Assembly: GCF_029338555.1 (NCBI RefSeq)
Contig: NZ_CP119989.1
Coordinates: forward strand, 2,790,001-2,854,000
DNA: 64,000 bases
Origin: Halobaculum marinum
Lineage (GTDB): Archaea; Halobacteriota; Halobacteria; Halobacteriales; Haloferacaceae
Direction of reading: 5' to 3'
Part shown: piece by piece, positions 26,824 to 35,788 of the stretch
Layout: every line of letters starts with the position of its first letter
Numbering within the stretch: position 1 is the stretch's first letter
The notes under the pieces: generated by a model
Seen by the model: only the letters and a program-made list of their open reading frames with translations
Database searches by the model: none
What the model was told of the DNA's origin: nothing
Translations under genes and position numbers: made by a program

Positions 26824-27075
26824 GTGCCTGTCTTCAGTGCGGCGATTTCATATCGCGGTGGACAGTTTATCATCGGTTGGATCGTCGCCATTGGCCCGGT
26901 ACTCGGGTTCGCGTGGACGCTCCCATTCACGCTCGTAGGCGGCGATCAGCGGCTTTCGGTCTCCGTGTTCGCGTACACGGGGGTCGGTGGTGTGCTGGCG
27001 GCGACTGTGCTCGCGGCCATGGGATTCGCAGCCGGTCGCGTCGCGGCCGACGCGGTCTCGACAGTAGATCGCTGA
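26824..27075 (+). CDS. Possible two-helix membrane protein
   Basis: 83 residues, GTG start. Two hydrophobic helices (IIGWIVAIGPVLGFAWTLPF and GVGGVLAATVLAAMGFAAG). AT-rich sequence (TATATAATATG) about 55-60 bases upstream could be its promoter. GC is closer to host than the island genes before it. Confidence 0.5.
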   Translation: MPVFSAAISYRGGQFIIGWIVAIGPVLGFAWTLPFTLVGGDQRLSVSVFAYTGVGGVLAATVLAAMGFAAGRVAADAVSTVDR

Positions 27076-27138
27076 ATGGAGGCCCCGTCGTGGCCAGGGG
27101 GTGACCACTACGGAAGGCACTCGAAGTGAGGTTCGCGA

Positions 27139-27166
27139 GAGAAGCGCCGAGGGAGAGATTTGAACT
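27139..27166. repeat. Duplicated tRNA-Ser 3' end (attachment-site-like)
   Basis: 28 bases identical to 27295-27322, which cover the T arm to the 3' end of the tRNA-Ser plus 6 flanking bases. The copy cannot form a tRNA. Such a duplication is what integrases leave when an element inserts at a tRNA 3' end. Confidence 0.75.
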
Positions 27167-27300
27167 TCACCGAGACGGTCGCTCGCTCTCTCCGTTCGCT
27201 CGCGCTGCGACTCGTCGGTTCACATCGTCTCACACCGTCGACACCGACGACACGGGATGCGAGCACACGAGGTGCTCGCCGTGTGGTGTCGTCTGAGAAG

Positions 27301-27385
27301 CGCCGAGGGAGAGATTTGAACTCCCGAGTCCGAATGGACAGCAGATTTCGAATCTGCCGCCTTGGCCAGGCTAGGCTACCTCGGC
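27301..27385 (-). tRNA. tRNA-Ser (anticodon CGA)
   Basis: 85 nt, class II. Acceptor GCCGAGG pairs with CCTCGGC, discriminator G; anticodon stem GCAGA/TCTGC around loop TTCGAAA gives CGA; long variable arm TGTCCATTCGGACT; T arm GGGAG-TTCAAAT-CTCTC. CCA is not encoded. It reads UCG codons, frequent in this high-GC genome. Confidence 0.96.
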
Positions 27386-27498
27386 TCACCTCTACGTCCG
27401 GCGGTGAGCCTGTAAACCGTTTCGGTTCAGCGAGGGTGTGCCACGCGGTCCCGTGTCGGAACCCCGAGACTTATTCCGTGTCGGGTGTGGCCTTCGCC

Positions 27499-28473
27499 AT
27501 GGACGTTCCCGACGCGAGCGCGGCCTGTGCGGACGTGCTCGACACCCTCCGCGGCGCGATCGTCGCCGAAGACGCCTTCTTCGAGGACATCCTCCTCGGC
27601 CTGCTCTCCAGAGGCCACGTGCTCATCGAGGACGTGCCCGGCACCGGGAAGACGCTCACCGCGCGGTCGATGGCGACTGCGCTTGGTCTGTCGTTCTCGC
27701 GCGTGCAGTTCACGCCCGACCTCCTCCCCTCCGACGTGACGGGGACGACGGTGTACGACGAGGGCACCGGCGAGTTCGAGTTCTCCCAGGGCCCCATCTT
27801 CGCGAACGTCGTCCTCGCCGACGAGATCAACCGCGCGCCACCGAAGACGCAGGCGGCGCTGCTGGAGGCGATGGAGGAGGAGCAGGTGACCGTCGACGGC
27901 ACCACCTACGAGTTGCCCGACCCGTTCTTCCTCATCGCGACGCAAAATCCCGTCGAGCAGGCGGGCAACTTCCCGCTCCCCGAGGCACAGCTCGACCGCT
28001 TCTCGGTGAAGACCTCGATGGGCTACCCCGACCTCGACGGAGAGATCGAACTGCTCCGCCGGCGCGCCGGGCGCGTCGAGCAGGACCCCAGCGTCGAGAC
28101 GGTGCTGAACGAGGAGCGCGTCGTCGGCGCCCGCGAGGCACCCGAGGCGGTGCGCGTCCACGACGACCTGCTGGAGTACATGGCGGGGATCACCCGCGCG
28201 ACGCGGCAGGACCGCCGCGTCGAGGTCGGCGTCTCCCCGCGCGGCACCCAGCGGCTGTTCGAGGCGACGCGCTCGGCGGCGACGCTGGCGGGCCGGGAGT
28301 TCGTCACCCCCGACGACGTGAAGCGTGTCGCCGCGCCCGTGCTCGCCCACCGCCTCGTCCTGACGCCGGACGCGAAGGTCGACGACGTGGCGAAGACCGA
28401 CGTGTTGCAGGCGGTGCTCGACCGCGTCGAGGTGCCGACCGTGCAGGAGTCCGAAGCCGAGCCCGCGGAGTAG
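27499..28473 (+). CDS. MoxR family AAA ATPase
   Basis: 324 residues. Walker A EDVPGTGKT, Walker B LADEINRAPPKTQ, sensor IATQNPVEQ and the PLPEAQLDRF segment are classic MoxR. These ATPases act as chaperones with DUF58/VWA proteins. The ATG at 27499 follows the island boundary and tRNA. It converges on the second DUF58 operon, 21 bases from the end of its last gene, and is the only MoxR in the window although two DUF58 operons are present. Confidence 0.93.
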   Translation: MDVPDASAACADVLDTLRGAIVAEDAFFEDILLGLLSRGHVLIEDVPGTGKTLTARSMATALGLSFSRVQFTPDLLPSDVTGTTVYDEGTGEFEFSQGPIFANVVLADEINRAPPKTQAALLEAMEEEQVTVDGTTYELPDPFFLIATQNPVEQAGNFPLPEAQLDRFSVKTSMGYPDLDGEIELLRRRAGRVEQDPSVETVLNEERVVGAREAPEAVRVHDDLLEYMAGITRATRQDRRVEVGVSPRGTQRLFEATRSAATLAGREFVTPDDVKRVAAPVLAHRLVLTPDAKVDDVAKTDVLQAVLDRVEVPTVQESEAEPAE

Positions 28474-28494
28474 GCGGTCCGATCCCCGTTCGGG

Positions 28495-28989
28495 CTACCT
28501 GACCGCGCTCACCAGCGCGACCGCCCCCATCAACAGGAACACCAGCGCGACCACGGGCTGTCCGCCCGCCGCCGAGACGTACACGCCGAACGCCACCGCG
28601 CCAGCGACGGCGCCGACCGCGACCGAGGAGGCGGCGTGGGTCGCGAGGTTCCGGCGCACGTCTGTCTCGCGACCCAACTGCTCGCCGAGTCCGATCGCGT
28701 GTTCACCCAGGTCCCACGCCAGCGCCGTCGCCAGCCCGCCGACCAGCATCGGGCCCGGTCCAGCGGTCGAGACGGCACCCGCCACCAGGAGCGCGGCGAC
28801 GAGCGAGACGGCGCCGTAGCCGAGCACCCGGCGCGAGCCGACGAACGTGCCCGCGGCGACGAGCAGGAGGCCCACACCTGCGACCCCGCCGGCGGGCGCC
28901 GAGACGAGACCGAGCGTGGCCGCGCCGACCCCCGCCGCGAGCGACGCGAGCGCGACGCCGAGACGCGGCGGCTTCCGGGTGACCGTCAC
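28495..28989 (-). CDS. DUF7519-type membrane protein (cluster 2, short form)
   Basis: 164 residues from a GTG that overlaps the DUF58 stop (GTGA), about six helices. It corresponds to the C-terminal part of the 495-residue protein at 17980-19467, sharing the GEHAxGLGxxLGR motif. Family name from memory. Confidence 0.75.
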   Translation of the reverse strand: MTVTRKPPRLGVALASLAAGVGAATLGLVSAPAGGVAGVGLLLVAAGTFVGSRRVLGYGAVSLVAALLVAGAVSTAGPGPMLVGGLATALAWDLGEHAIGLGEQLGRETDVRRNLATHAASSVAVGAVAGAVAFGVYVSAAGGQPVVALVFLLMGAVALVSAVR

Positions 28990-30332
28990 CGCGACCACCG
29001 CGCGGCGGCGCGCTCCAACTCCGTCGCCAGCGGTTCGTCGCCCCAGTCGAGCACCCGGATGCCCGCCGCGCGGAGTCGCGAGACGCGGTTCGCCCGCTCG
29101 ACGCGCGCGAGGCGGCGACCCGGTGTGTCGTCGGCGGTCGGGTCCGGCGAGATGACGGTCACGGCGTGGCCGTAGGCGTCCAGCCGCCGGGCGACCGTAA
29201 CGGCGTAGTCGTCCGGCAGCGGCGTGCAGAACAGCACCTGCGCGTCCGCGGGGATCCGGCGCCGGAAGCGACGCACCCACGTCGTCGCGAGGAACCGCTC
29301 GCCGCTGGGCGTCGGCGCCAGCGTCGGGTGCGTCGCAAGCAACTCGCGTGCGCGGACGGCGTGGTCGTCGCCGACGCCCGGCGCGAGCCAGCAGTCGCCG
29401 GGACCGAACGCGGCGACGCCGACGCGGTCACCGCTGTCGAGCAGCGCGGGCACCGCCTGCGAGGCCGCCTCGACGCTCCGCTCGACGGCGTTCGCCGACT
29501 CGTGGTCGGGCGCGAGGTACGCCTCCTCGCGGGCGTCGACGCAGACGACGACCGTGGCGGCGCGCTCCTCGCGGAACTCCAGCGTCGAGAGCGTCCCCGT
29601 CCGCGCGTAGCGCGCCCAGTTCACGCGGTTGGCCGGGTCGCCGTGGCGGTACTCCCGCGTCGAGTGGAACTCCAGGCCCGCGCCGCCGACGTCGGTCGGC
29701 ACCCGCCCGGAGTAGACGGTCGTCAGCCCGCGCAGTGGGAGGGACGACGACGCCTCCAACTCCGGGGTGCACCGCATCGTCGTGGCACCTTCGGCGTCGA
29801 TGCGGGTGTCGCGCTCGCGCGAGCCGCTGGGGTTGCGCGCGAGCACGTGGACCGGGTCCCACTCGTGCATCCCACGCACCGCCGTCACGCGGTAGCGGAG
29901 CGTGGCGGTCCGCCCGGGGCGGAGCGCGGTCCCGAGGCGGGCGGGCGACTCGCTCGCGAGCGCCGCCGGGACGCCGTCGACGACCCGGAGGTCCGGGAGG
30001 ACGCGCTCGCCGTCGTTGCGGACGCGCACGGTGACGGTCACCTCGTCGCCGGGGTCGGGCGTCGGGTCCGACAGCTCTCGCTCCAGCGCCACCGTCACCT
30101 CGGGAGCGCTGTCGCCGCGTGCGTACGCGGCGTAGGCGACGCCGAGCGCGCCCACGAGCACCAGCGGCGGGTGTCGCAGGAGGACGCCCATCCCGACCGG
30201 CACGAGCGCGAGCGCGGCCATCCCCGCCCACCGCCCGGTGGGGACGACGCCCGCCGCCCGGAGGCGGTCGAAGGTGGCGACGTTTCGCCCGTTCGTCGCT
30301 CTCGCGTCGCCGCCGCGGCGCGCGTCGCTCAC
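28986..30332 (-). CDS. DUF58 domain protein (cluster 2)
   Basis: 448 residues, GTG start overlapping the upstream stop. Two N-terminal helices, a beta-rich segment (VTVTVRVRNDGERVLPDLRV), the hallmark HSTREYRHGDPANRVNWARY and a VWA-like domain starting VVVCVDAREEA. As in the paralogue at 16727-17983, the DxSxS metal motif is degraded. Likely client or partner of MoxR at 27499. Confidence 0.9.
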   Translation of the reverse strand: MSDARRGGDARATNGRNVATFDRLRAAGVVPTGRWAGMAALALVPVGMGVLLRHPPLVLVGALGVAYAAYARGDSAPEVTVALERELSDPTPDPGDEVTVTVRVRNDGERVLPDLRVVDGVPAALASESPARLGTALRPGRTATLRYRVTAVRGMHEWDPVHVLARNPSGSRERDTRIDAEGATTMRCTPELEASSSLPLRGLTTVYSGRVPTDVGGAGLEFHSTREYRHGDPANRVNWARYARTGTLSTLEFREERAATVVVCVDAREEAYLAPDHESANAVERSVEAASQAVPALLDSGDRVGVAAFGPGDCWLAPGVGDDHAVRARELLATHPTLAPTPSGERFLATTWVRRFRRRIPADAQVLFCTPLPDDYAVTVARRLDAYGHAVTVISPDPTADDTPGRRLARVERANRVSRLRAAGIRVLDWGDEPLATELERAAARWSR

Positions 30333-30991
30333 CGCCGGCCCTCCGTGAGTGCGTCGCGCGCGGCGTCGAGGCGCTCCAGCCCCACTCGTCGCACGCGGTC
30401 CACGAGCCGTCCCGTTCGCGACTCGGCGGCCACGCTCGACTCGGGCGCGTCACCGACGCGGGCCGCCGCCAGCGCGTCGACGGTGCGAGCCACGCCGAAG
30501 CGGAACTCCACGTCCGACCCGAGCAGTCGTCGCAGGCGCGCCGCGGGGGGGAGGGACACGTCGGCGCCGACGAACCACGCGGCGACCGGGTCGTCGGTCC
30601 AGGTCCCCTCGTCGACGGCGGCCTCGACGGCGTCGCCCGCGTAGTCGCCGCGGGCGCGCAGCGTCTCGACGGCGACGCGCCGGAGGCGGGTGCGGAACTC
30701 GCGGCGGCGCTTGATGCTCGCGCGGGAGAACCCCCGCGTCGACACGAGCGCGTCCGTCTCGTCGCCCGGCGTCGGCACCTCGTAGCGGTCCTCCGGGTCG
30801 CCCGTCTCGACGGCCCGTCGGTCGGCGCCGCGCGCCTCGTTCGCGTACCGGATTCCCTGGACCAGTGCCAGCGCGCCCGCCCCGGTGACGAACACGTACG
30901 TCAGGTCGAACAGTCCCGCCAGGCCGCGCTGGAGGACGACCACGAGGCCGAACAGCACCGCCGCCACGCCCACCACGGCGGAGAGTCTCAC
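30329..30991 (-). CDS. DUF7269-type membrane protein (cluster 2)
   Basis: 220 residues, GTG start overlapping the DUF4129 stop. Two N-terminal helices, then a cytoplasmic region with GTWTDDPVAAWFVGADVSL and PPAARLRRLLGS matching the cluster 1 paralogue. Confidence 0.75.
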   Translation of the reverse strand: MRLSAVVGVAAVLFGLVVVLQRGLAGLFDLTYVFVTGAGALALVQGIRYANEARGADRRAVETGDPEDRYEVPTPGDETDALVSTRGFSRASIKRRREFRTRLRRVAVETLRARGDYAGDAVEAAVDEGTWTDDPVAAWFVGADVSLPPAARLRRLLGSDVEFRFGVARTVDALAAARVGDAPESSVAAESRTGRLVDRVRRVGLERLDAARDALTEGRR

Positions 30992-31989
30992 CGTGCGTCA
31001 CCTCCGTTCGGGTCGGTGTCGCCGCTGCCACCCACGGCCTCGGCGTCGAGGTCGTCGCCCGCGTACGCCGCCTCGATCCGTCGCAGCGCCTCGACCGCCG
31101 CCGTCTCGCGCTCGGGGGTGACCGGCGCGTCTCCGTAGCGGACGGCCTCGAACGCCTCCGTCAGCGCGGCCACGTCCGCGCGGGCCATCCCCGCCTCGAC
31201 GGCGGCGTCGGCGAACTCCTTCGGCGTCGTCGCCCGGGGGTTGTCGACGGCGAGCGCGCCCGTCATCTCCCGCCACGCGCGGTACACCTCGTTCTCCAGG
31301 TCCGCGTCCGACTCCAGCCGGTCTGCCGCCGCGCCGGCCCGCCGGCCCACCTCGGCGCGGCGCTCGGGTGCGGGCGGTTCCGGCGCCGGGTCGGCGACCG
31401 GCGTCTCGTCGTCGCCGGTGGAGACGAACAGCAGGAGGACGCTCCCGGCGATGGCGACGAACAGGAGCAGGCCGACGAGCACCGTCGGCGCCGACAGCGC
31501 CTCGCCGGCGGCGTTCGCGCCCGCCGACCCCCCGCCGCCGGGGAGCAGCGACTCGTTGGGTGCCGCGCCGGCGCCGAGCGCCAGCGCCGTCTCCGTCGGC
31601 GTCGACCCGCACGAGATGAGCGCGAGGTACAGCACGCCGAACGGGAACGACACCGCCGCGACCGAGAACGCGCTGAGGAGCCACGACCGAGTCGTCCGGT
31701 ACATCGCGACGACGAAGCCGCCCACGAGCGCGAGGAGCGCGGCCTGCACGCGCGGGTCGGTGAGGAAGGCGACGCAGACGTTCACCGAGAACTGCGTCTC
31801 GCCGCCGCCGCCGTCGATACCGGCGGGGCCGGACTCGCCGCTGCCGAGGCCGCCCTCGTCGACGTTCGGGCCGGCGCCGAAGCCGCCACTGGCGGTCGTC
31901 GTCGCCGAGTCGAGCGTCGCGGCGGCGACGCCGAGGGCGAGCACCGCGAGGAGGGCCAACGCCGCGGTGGCCACCGTGCGTCGATCCAC
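30988..31989 (-). CDS. DUF4129 membrane protein (cluster 2)
   Basis: 333 residues from the GTG at 31989. Signal-like N-terminal helix, Gly-rich segment, three further helices, and a C-terminal DUF4129 domain with VYRAWREMTGAL and LTEAFEAVRYGDAPVTPERE. First gene of the second DUF4129-DUF7269-DUF58-DUF7519 operon; every junction overlaps by four bases. Confidence 0.83.
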   Translation of the reverse strand: MDRRTVATAALALLAVLALGVAAATLDSATTTASGGFGAGPNVDEGGLGSGESGPAGIDGGGGETQFSVNVCVAFLTDPRVQAALLALVGGFVVAMYRTTRSWLLSAFSVAAVSFPFGVLYLALISCGSTPTETALALGAGAAPNESLLPGGGGSAGANAAGEALSAPTVLVGLLLFVAIAGSVLLLFVSTGDDETPVADPAPEPPAPERRAEVGRRAGAAADRLESDADLENEVYRAWREMTGALAVDNPRATTPKEFADAAVEAGMARADVAALTEAFEAVRYGDAPVTPERETAAVEALRRIEAAYAGDDLDAEAVGGSGDTDPNGGDAR

Positions 31990-32161
31990 GTTGTGACCCG
32001 GTACCGCGGCACCGGGTTCAAACCTTTCGACAACCAGGTGACGAGAGCGGCGACCGGATCGCCCGAATGCGCCGGGATCGACCGCATTGACACGGTGAGT
32101 CGCGGTGGAGCGGCCACCGTTACTCTCAAATGATCCGACTCCCGAGCGGCGCCCGTACCAC

Positions 32162-33355
32162 ATGTCGGAGGGGACACGGAGGGCACGCGAGCGGACCACG
32201 AGCGACGGAGATGGCGGTCACGCCGAAGCACTCCGGCACGTCCACGCCGAAGCGCTCCGACGCCTCCACGCCGCGACGAGACGGATGATGAGCGCGGAGT
32301 CCGCGTCGGCGGTGGCGTCGGTCGCGACCCGGGCCGCGACGGACGTGCTCGGCTTCGAACTCAACAGCGTCCGACTGTTCGAACCGGCGCCGCCGCGCCT
32401 CGTCCCCGTCGCCTACGCGGACGCCGTCGTCGACATCGCCGGGGAGCGACAGGAGTACCGCCGCGGCGAGTGCGTCCACTGGGACGCCCTCGACGCCGGC
32501 GAACCGCGGGTGTACCAGCGGGTGAGCGACATCGACAACGCGCGGGCCACGGACCTCTCCGGCGAGGGGAGCATCCTGGTGTGCCCGCTCGGCGACCGCG
32601 GGGTGATCGCACTCGGGACGCTCGAACCGAACGCCATCGACGAGGAGGACATCGCCCTCGCGGAGGTGCTCGCGGCCAACACGGAGGCGGCGCTGGAGCG
32701 CGCCGAGCGCGAGCGCCAACTCGAACGCAAGACCGAACGGCTCGACCGCTTCGCCGGCGTGGTCGCCCACGAGTTCCGCAACCCCGTCACCATCGCCGCC
32801 GGCCACCTCGAGTACGTCGACGGCACGCCTGGTGACGACCCCCACCTCGCGGCGGCGACGCGGGCCGTCGAACGGATGGACCGGCTCATCGACTGCCTGC
32901 TGGACATGGTTCGCGGCGGCGTGGCCGCCGGCTCCAGCGAATCGGTGTCGGTGTCCGCGGTCGCTCGCGAGGTGGCGGAGGCGGTCGACGAACCGGGCGC
33001 AGTCCGGTGTCCCGCCGACGTAACGGTCGTGGCCGACCCCGACCGACTCCGAACGATTCTCGAGAACGTCCTCGGTAACGCCGTCGCGCACGCCGAGTCG
33101 GGCGTCACCGTCACCGTCGGTTCGCTCGACGACGCCGCGGGCTTCTACGTCGCAGACGACGGCACCGGCTTCGACACGACCGACCCCGACCGCCTGTTCG
33201 AGTACGGCGCCACCGCCGACGCCGAGGCGACGGGACTCGGACTCGCCATCGTCCGCGACCTGGCGGAGGCGCAAGGCTGGCGAGTGAGCGCGTGCACCGG
33301 TGACGACGGCGGCGCCCGCGTCGAGTTCTACACGCGACCCGACATCGACGCCTGA
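32162..33355 (+). CDS. GAF-type sensor histidine kinase
   Basis: 397 residues. A GAF-like sensor domain (about 30-190), then a dimerisation helix with phospho-acceptor His in VVAHEFRNPVTIAAGH, then the ATPase domain with N box ENVLGNAVAH, G1 box VADDGTGFD and G2 box ATGLGLAIV. No transmembrane segment, so it senses a cytoplasmic signal. No receiver gene is adjacent; one with a HalX domain lies 6 kb away. Confidence 0.9.
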   Translation: MSEGTRRARERTTSDGDGGHAEALRHVHAEALRRLHAATRRMMSAESASAVASVATRAATDVLGFELNSVRLFEPAPPRLVPVAYADAVVDIAGERQEYRRGECVHWDALDAGEPRVYQRVSDIDNARATDLSGEGSILVCPLGDRGVIALGTLEPNAIDEEDIALAEVLAANTEAALERAERERQLERKTERLDRFAGVVAHEFRNPVTIAAGHLEYVDGTPGDDPHLAAATRAVERMDRLIDCLLDMVRGGVAAGSSESVSVSAVAREVAEAVDEPGAVRCPADVTVVADPDRLRTILENVLGNAVAHAESGVTVTVGSLDDAAGFYVADDGTGFDTTDPDRLFEYGATADAEATGLGLAIVRDLAEAQGWRVSACTGDDGGARVEFYTRPDIDA

Positions 33356-33377
33356 GCGGCCCCGCCGCAGTCGGGGA

Positions 33378-34436
33378 TCAGTACGTCAACAGCACGCCCA
33401 GTGCCTCCGCCGGGTCCTCGTCGAGCAGTCGGTACGCCTCGGGCGCCTCCCCCACCGGCAGGCGGTGGGTGACGAGTCTGTCGGTGTCGACCTCGCGGAG
33501 GCGGTCCCACGCGGTCGAGAGCCGACGCCCGACGGTCCAGCGTCCCCGTCGCTCGGGCGCGAGCGTGCTCACCTGACTCGCGCGGATCTCGATCCGACTG
33601 CGGTGGAACCGCCCGTCGAGCGACAGTTCGGTCGGCTTGGCGCCGTACCACGACCCGACGACGACGCGCCCCCCGTAGCCCGTGGTCGCGACCGCGTCGT
33701 CGAGCGCCGCGGGGTTCCCGGACAGTTCGTACGTCAGATCCGCCCGGTCGGGGGTGGCACCTTCGTCACGACCCGGGTTCGGGGTCGGTGGGCCAGACGA
33801 CGGGGCGCCGCCGACCGGCGCCTCGTGGTCGAGGTCGTCGGGGTGGACGCTCCGGTCGGCGCCGAACGCCTCGGAGACGCGACGGCGCTCCGGGTGGCAG
33901 TCGGCGGTGACGAGTGCGTCGAGCGGAAACGCCGACAAAAGCGCCGTTGTCAGGAGGCCGACGACGCCCTGACCGAACACGACGGCGCGTTCGCCGATAG
34001 CGGGTTCTCCGTCCATCGCGAGCGTCACCGCCGTCTCGACGTTGGGGAGGAACACCGCCCGCTCGGGCGACACGCCGTCGGGGACGCGGCTCACGGCGTC
34101 GAGCGCGACGGTGAACTCCTCGGCGTGCGGGTGGAACGCCAGCACCGTCTCGCCGTGCCACGCCGCGTCGACGTCCGGACCGACCGCGGTCACGGTGCCG
34201 ACGGTCGCGTAGCCGTACGGGAACGGGTACGTGAGCGACCCGTCCAGCGAGGACAGCGTCTCGTCGGCGGCCGTCTCGGGGTTCATCTCGCCCCGGTACA
34301 ACAGGAGTTCCGTGCCCGGACTGATCGCCGACACCGTCGCGGTCACGGCAACCTCGCCGGGGCCGGGGTCGTCGGCGACCGTCTCGCGCACCTCGACCTC
34401 GCGAGGGCCGGTGAAGAACACCGTCCGTCCGGGCAC
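33378..34436 (-). CDS. Medium-chain dehydrogenase lacking the catalytic zinc site
   Basis: 352 residues, GTG start. GroES-like N-terminal domain and Rossmann domain (VVFGQGVVGLLT). Where zinc alcohol dehydrogenases have GxCxTD, this has ISPGTELLLYRG, and no structural Cys cluster is present. The PGTE signature is seen in the bacteriochlorophyllide-dehydrogenase-like MDR subgroup. Substrate unknown. Confidence 0.8.
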   Translation of the reverse strand: MPGRTVFFTGPREVEVRETVADDPGPGEVAVTATVSAISPGTELLLYRGEMNPETAADETLSSLDGSLTYPFPYGYATVGTVTAVGPDVDAAWHGETVLAFHPHAEEFTVALDAVSRVPDGVSPERAVFLPNVETAVTLAMDGEPAIGERAVVFGQGVVGLLTTALLSAFPLDALVTADCHPERRRVSEAFGADRSVHPDDLDHEAPVGGAPSSGPPTPNPGRDEGATPDRADLTYELSGNPAALDDAVATTGYGGRVVVGSWYGAKPTELSLDGRFHRSRIEIRASQVSTLAPERRGRWTVGRRLSTAWDRLREVDTDRLVTHRLPVGEAPEAYRLLDEDPAEALGVLLTY

Positions 34437-34680
34437 GGGTCAGGCCACCCCCGCCGCCGGGGCGGCGGCGTCCGTCCGAGTCCCGCGCGAGCGCCGGCCG
34501 AGCGGGCGTCGCGGGGGGCAACACGTTGTCATCTTCGGAGCCTAGGGACGGCGTGGTATAACTGCTGGCCCGAACGCCCGACGCGACAGAGATCAGTGCT
34601 CGGTCGCGAACCCGTCCACCTTCGTGTGAGGGCAGGCCGTCCGCCGTCGGACACCTCGCCGCCGGAGGAGCGGTCGCCGT

Positions 34681-35124
34681 TCAGGAGTCCGCGTCGTCCT
34701 CGTCGTCGGCCTGCCTGACCGTCAACACCGGCGTCTCCGACAGTCGGACCACCTTCTCGGTGACGCTCCCGAGCAGGTACCGGTCGAGGCCGGTGCGGCC
34801 GTGGGTGCCCATCACGATCAGGTCGATCCCCTCCTCGTCAGCGTACTCGAGGATCTCACGGTGGGGGACGCCGGTCCGTTGGGCCGTGATCACGGTGACG
34901 TCGGCCGCCTCGCCACGGTCGGCCACCTCCTCGACTGCCTCGTGCGCGTCCGATTCCAGCGTGTCGTAGATCGAGCCGAGCCCCTCGTTGACGGTGTAGA
35001 TCGGTTCGACGACCGCCAGCGCGTGCAGCGTCGCGCCGTACGTCTCGGCGAGGTCGAGCGCGCGGTCGATCGCTCCCTGGACGGCCGTGCTCCCGTCGGT
35101 CGGCACGAGGATGTGCTTGTACAT
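34681..35124 (-). CDS. Universal stress protein (UspA)
   Basis: 147 residues. Starts MYKHILVPTDGS and carries the ATP-binding signature GTHGRTGLDRYLLGSV near the end, so an ATP-binding type. The ATG at 35124 gives the standard N-terminus. Confidence 0.93.
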   Translation of the reverse strand: MYKHILVPTDGSTAVQGAIDRALDLAETYGATLHALAVVEPIYTVNEGLGSIYDTLESDAHEAVEEVADRGEAADVTVITAQRTGVPHREILEYADEEGIDLIVMGTHGRTGLDRYLLGSVTEKVVRLSETPVLTVRQADDEDDADS

Positions 35125-35332
35125 GATTGAACAGAGACGGTCCGCGGACTTGGATCCCGCCGACGGTTCTACGATTGTGGGATCGATGACACCACCGGCG
35201 GTGATGGACCTGATCACGCCCGACGGCGTCACCCAAAGCGACGTATTGGCGTACACGGCGGGCGACCGTGCGACGCTGCCGTTCGTCCCACTCGGGGAGT
35301 ACGCCGGGGAGAAAGCGGCGTCGCGGGCGGCG

Positions 35333-35713
35333 TTACGCCGTCGGCCCGCGGTACGACGCGTCGCCGAAGCCGAGCAGCGGGTAGAACACCGGTCCGAGCA
35401 GCCACAGGCCGATCCCGTAGCCGGCGCCCTTCGCGAACGCCTTCGCGACGTCGATCGAGACCTTCGCGAACACGAGGATGTTCACGAGGGGGATCAACAG
35501 CAGCAGGAGGTACCACCACTCGTTCCCGCCGATCTTGATCAGGAGGTACGTGTTGTAGATCGGGACGATCGCACCCCACGCCGGTTCGCCGGCCTTGGCG
35601 AACACCTTCGCCATGCCGGCGATCATCGCCACGAGGATCACGAGTTGGAACACGAGCACGAGCGCGGCGCCTGCGCCGCCCCCGTCGCCCTGGAGGAGTA
35701 TCGGATCGAGCAT
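35333..35713 (-). CDS. DUF5684-type membrane protein
   Basis: 126 residues, four helices. Contains KAGEPAWGAIVPIYNTYLL and ending GYGIGLWLLGPVFYPLLGFG, the pattern of the DUF5684 family (also seen near signal peptidases in bacteria). Function unknown. Confidence 0.8.
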   Translation of the reverse strand: MLDPILLQGDGGGAGAALVLVFQLVILVAMIAGMAKVFAKAGEPAWGAIVPIYNTYLLIKIGGNEWWYLLLLLIPLVNILVFAKVSIDVAKAFAKGAGYGIGLWLLGPVFYPLLGFGDASYRGPTA

Positions 35714-35788
35714 CAGATCGGGCGACTGAAAGGACTTACAAAATTCTGTTCATTTTCCCGATCTGTGAACTGGCGGACTCGTCGGCGA

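Noticed and set aside
27139-27166. Second tRNA-Ser gene
   Set aside because: Only the 3' quarter is present; treated as an attachment-site duplication.
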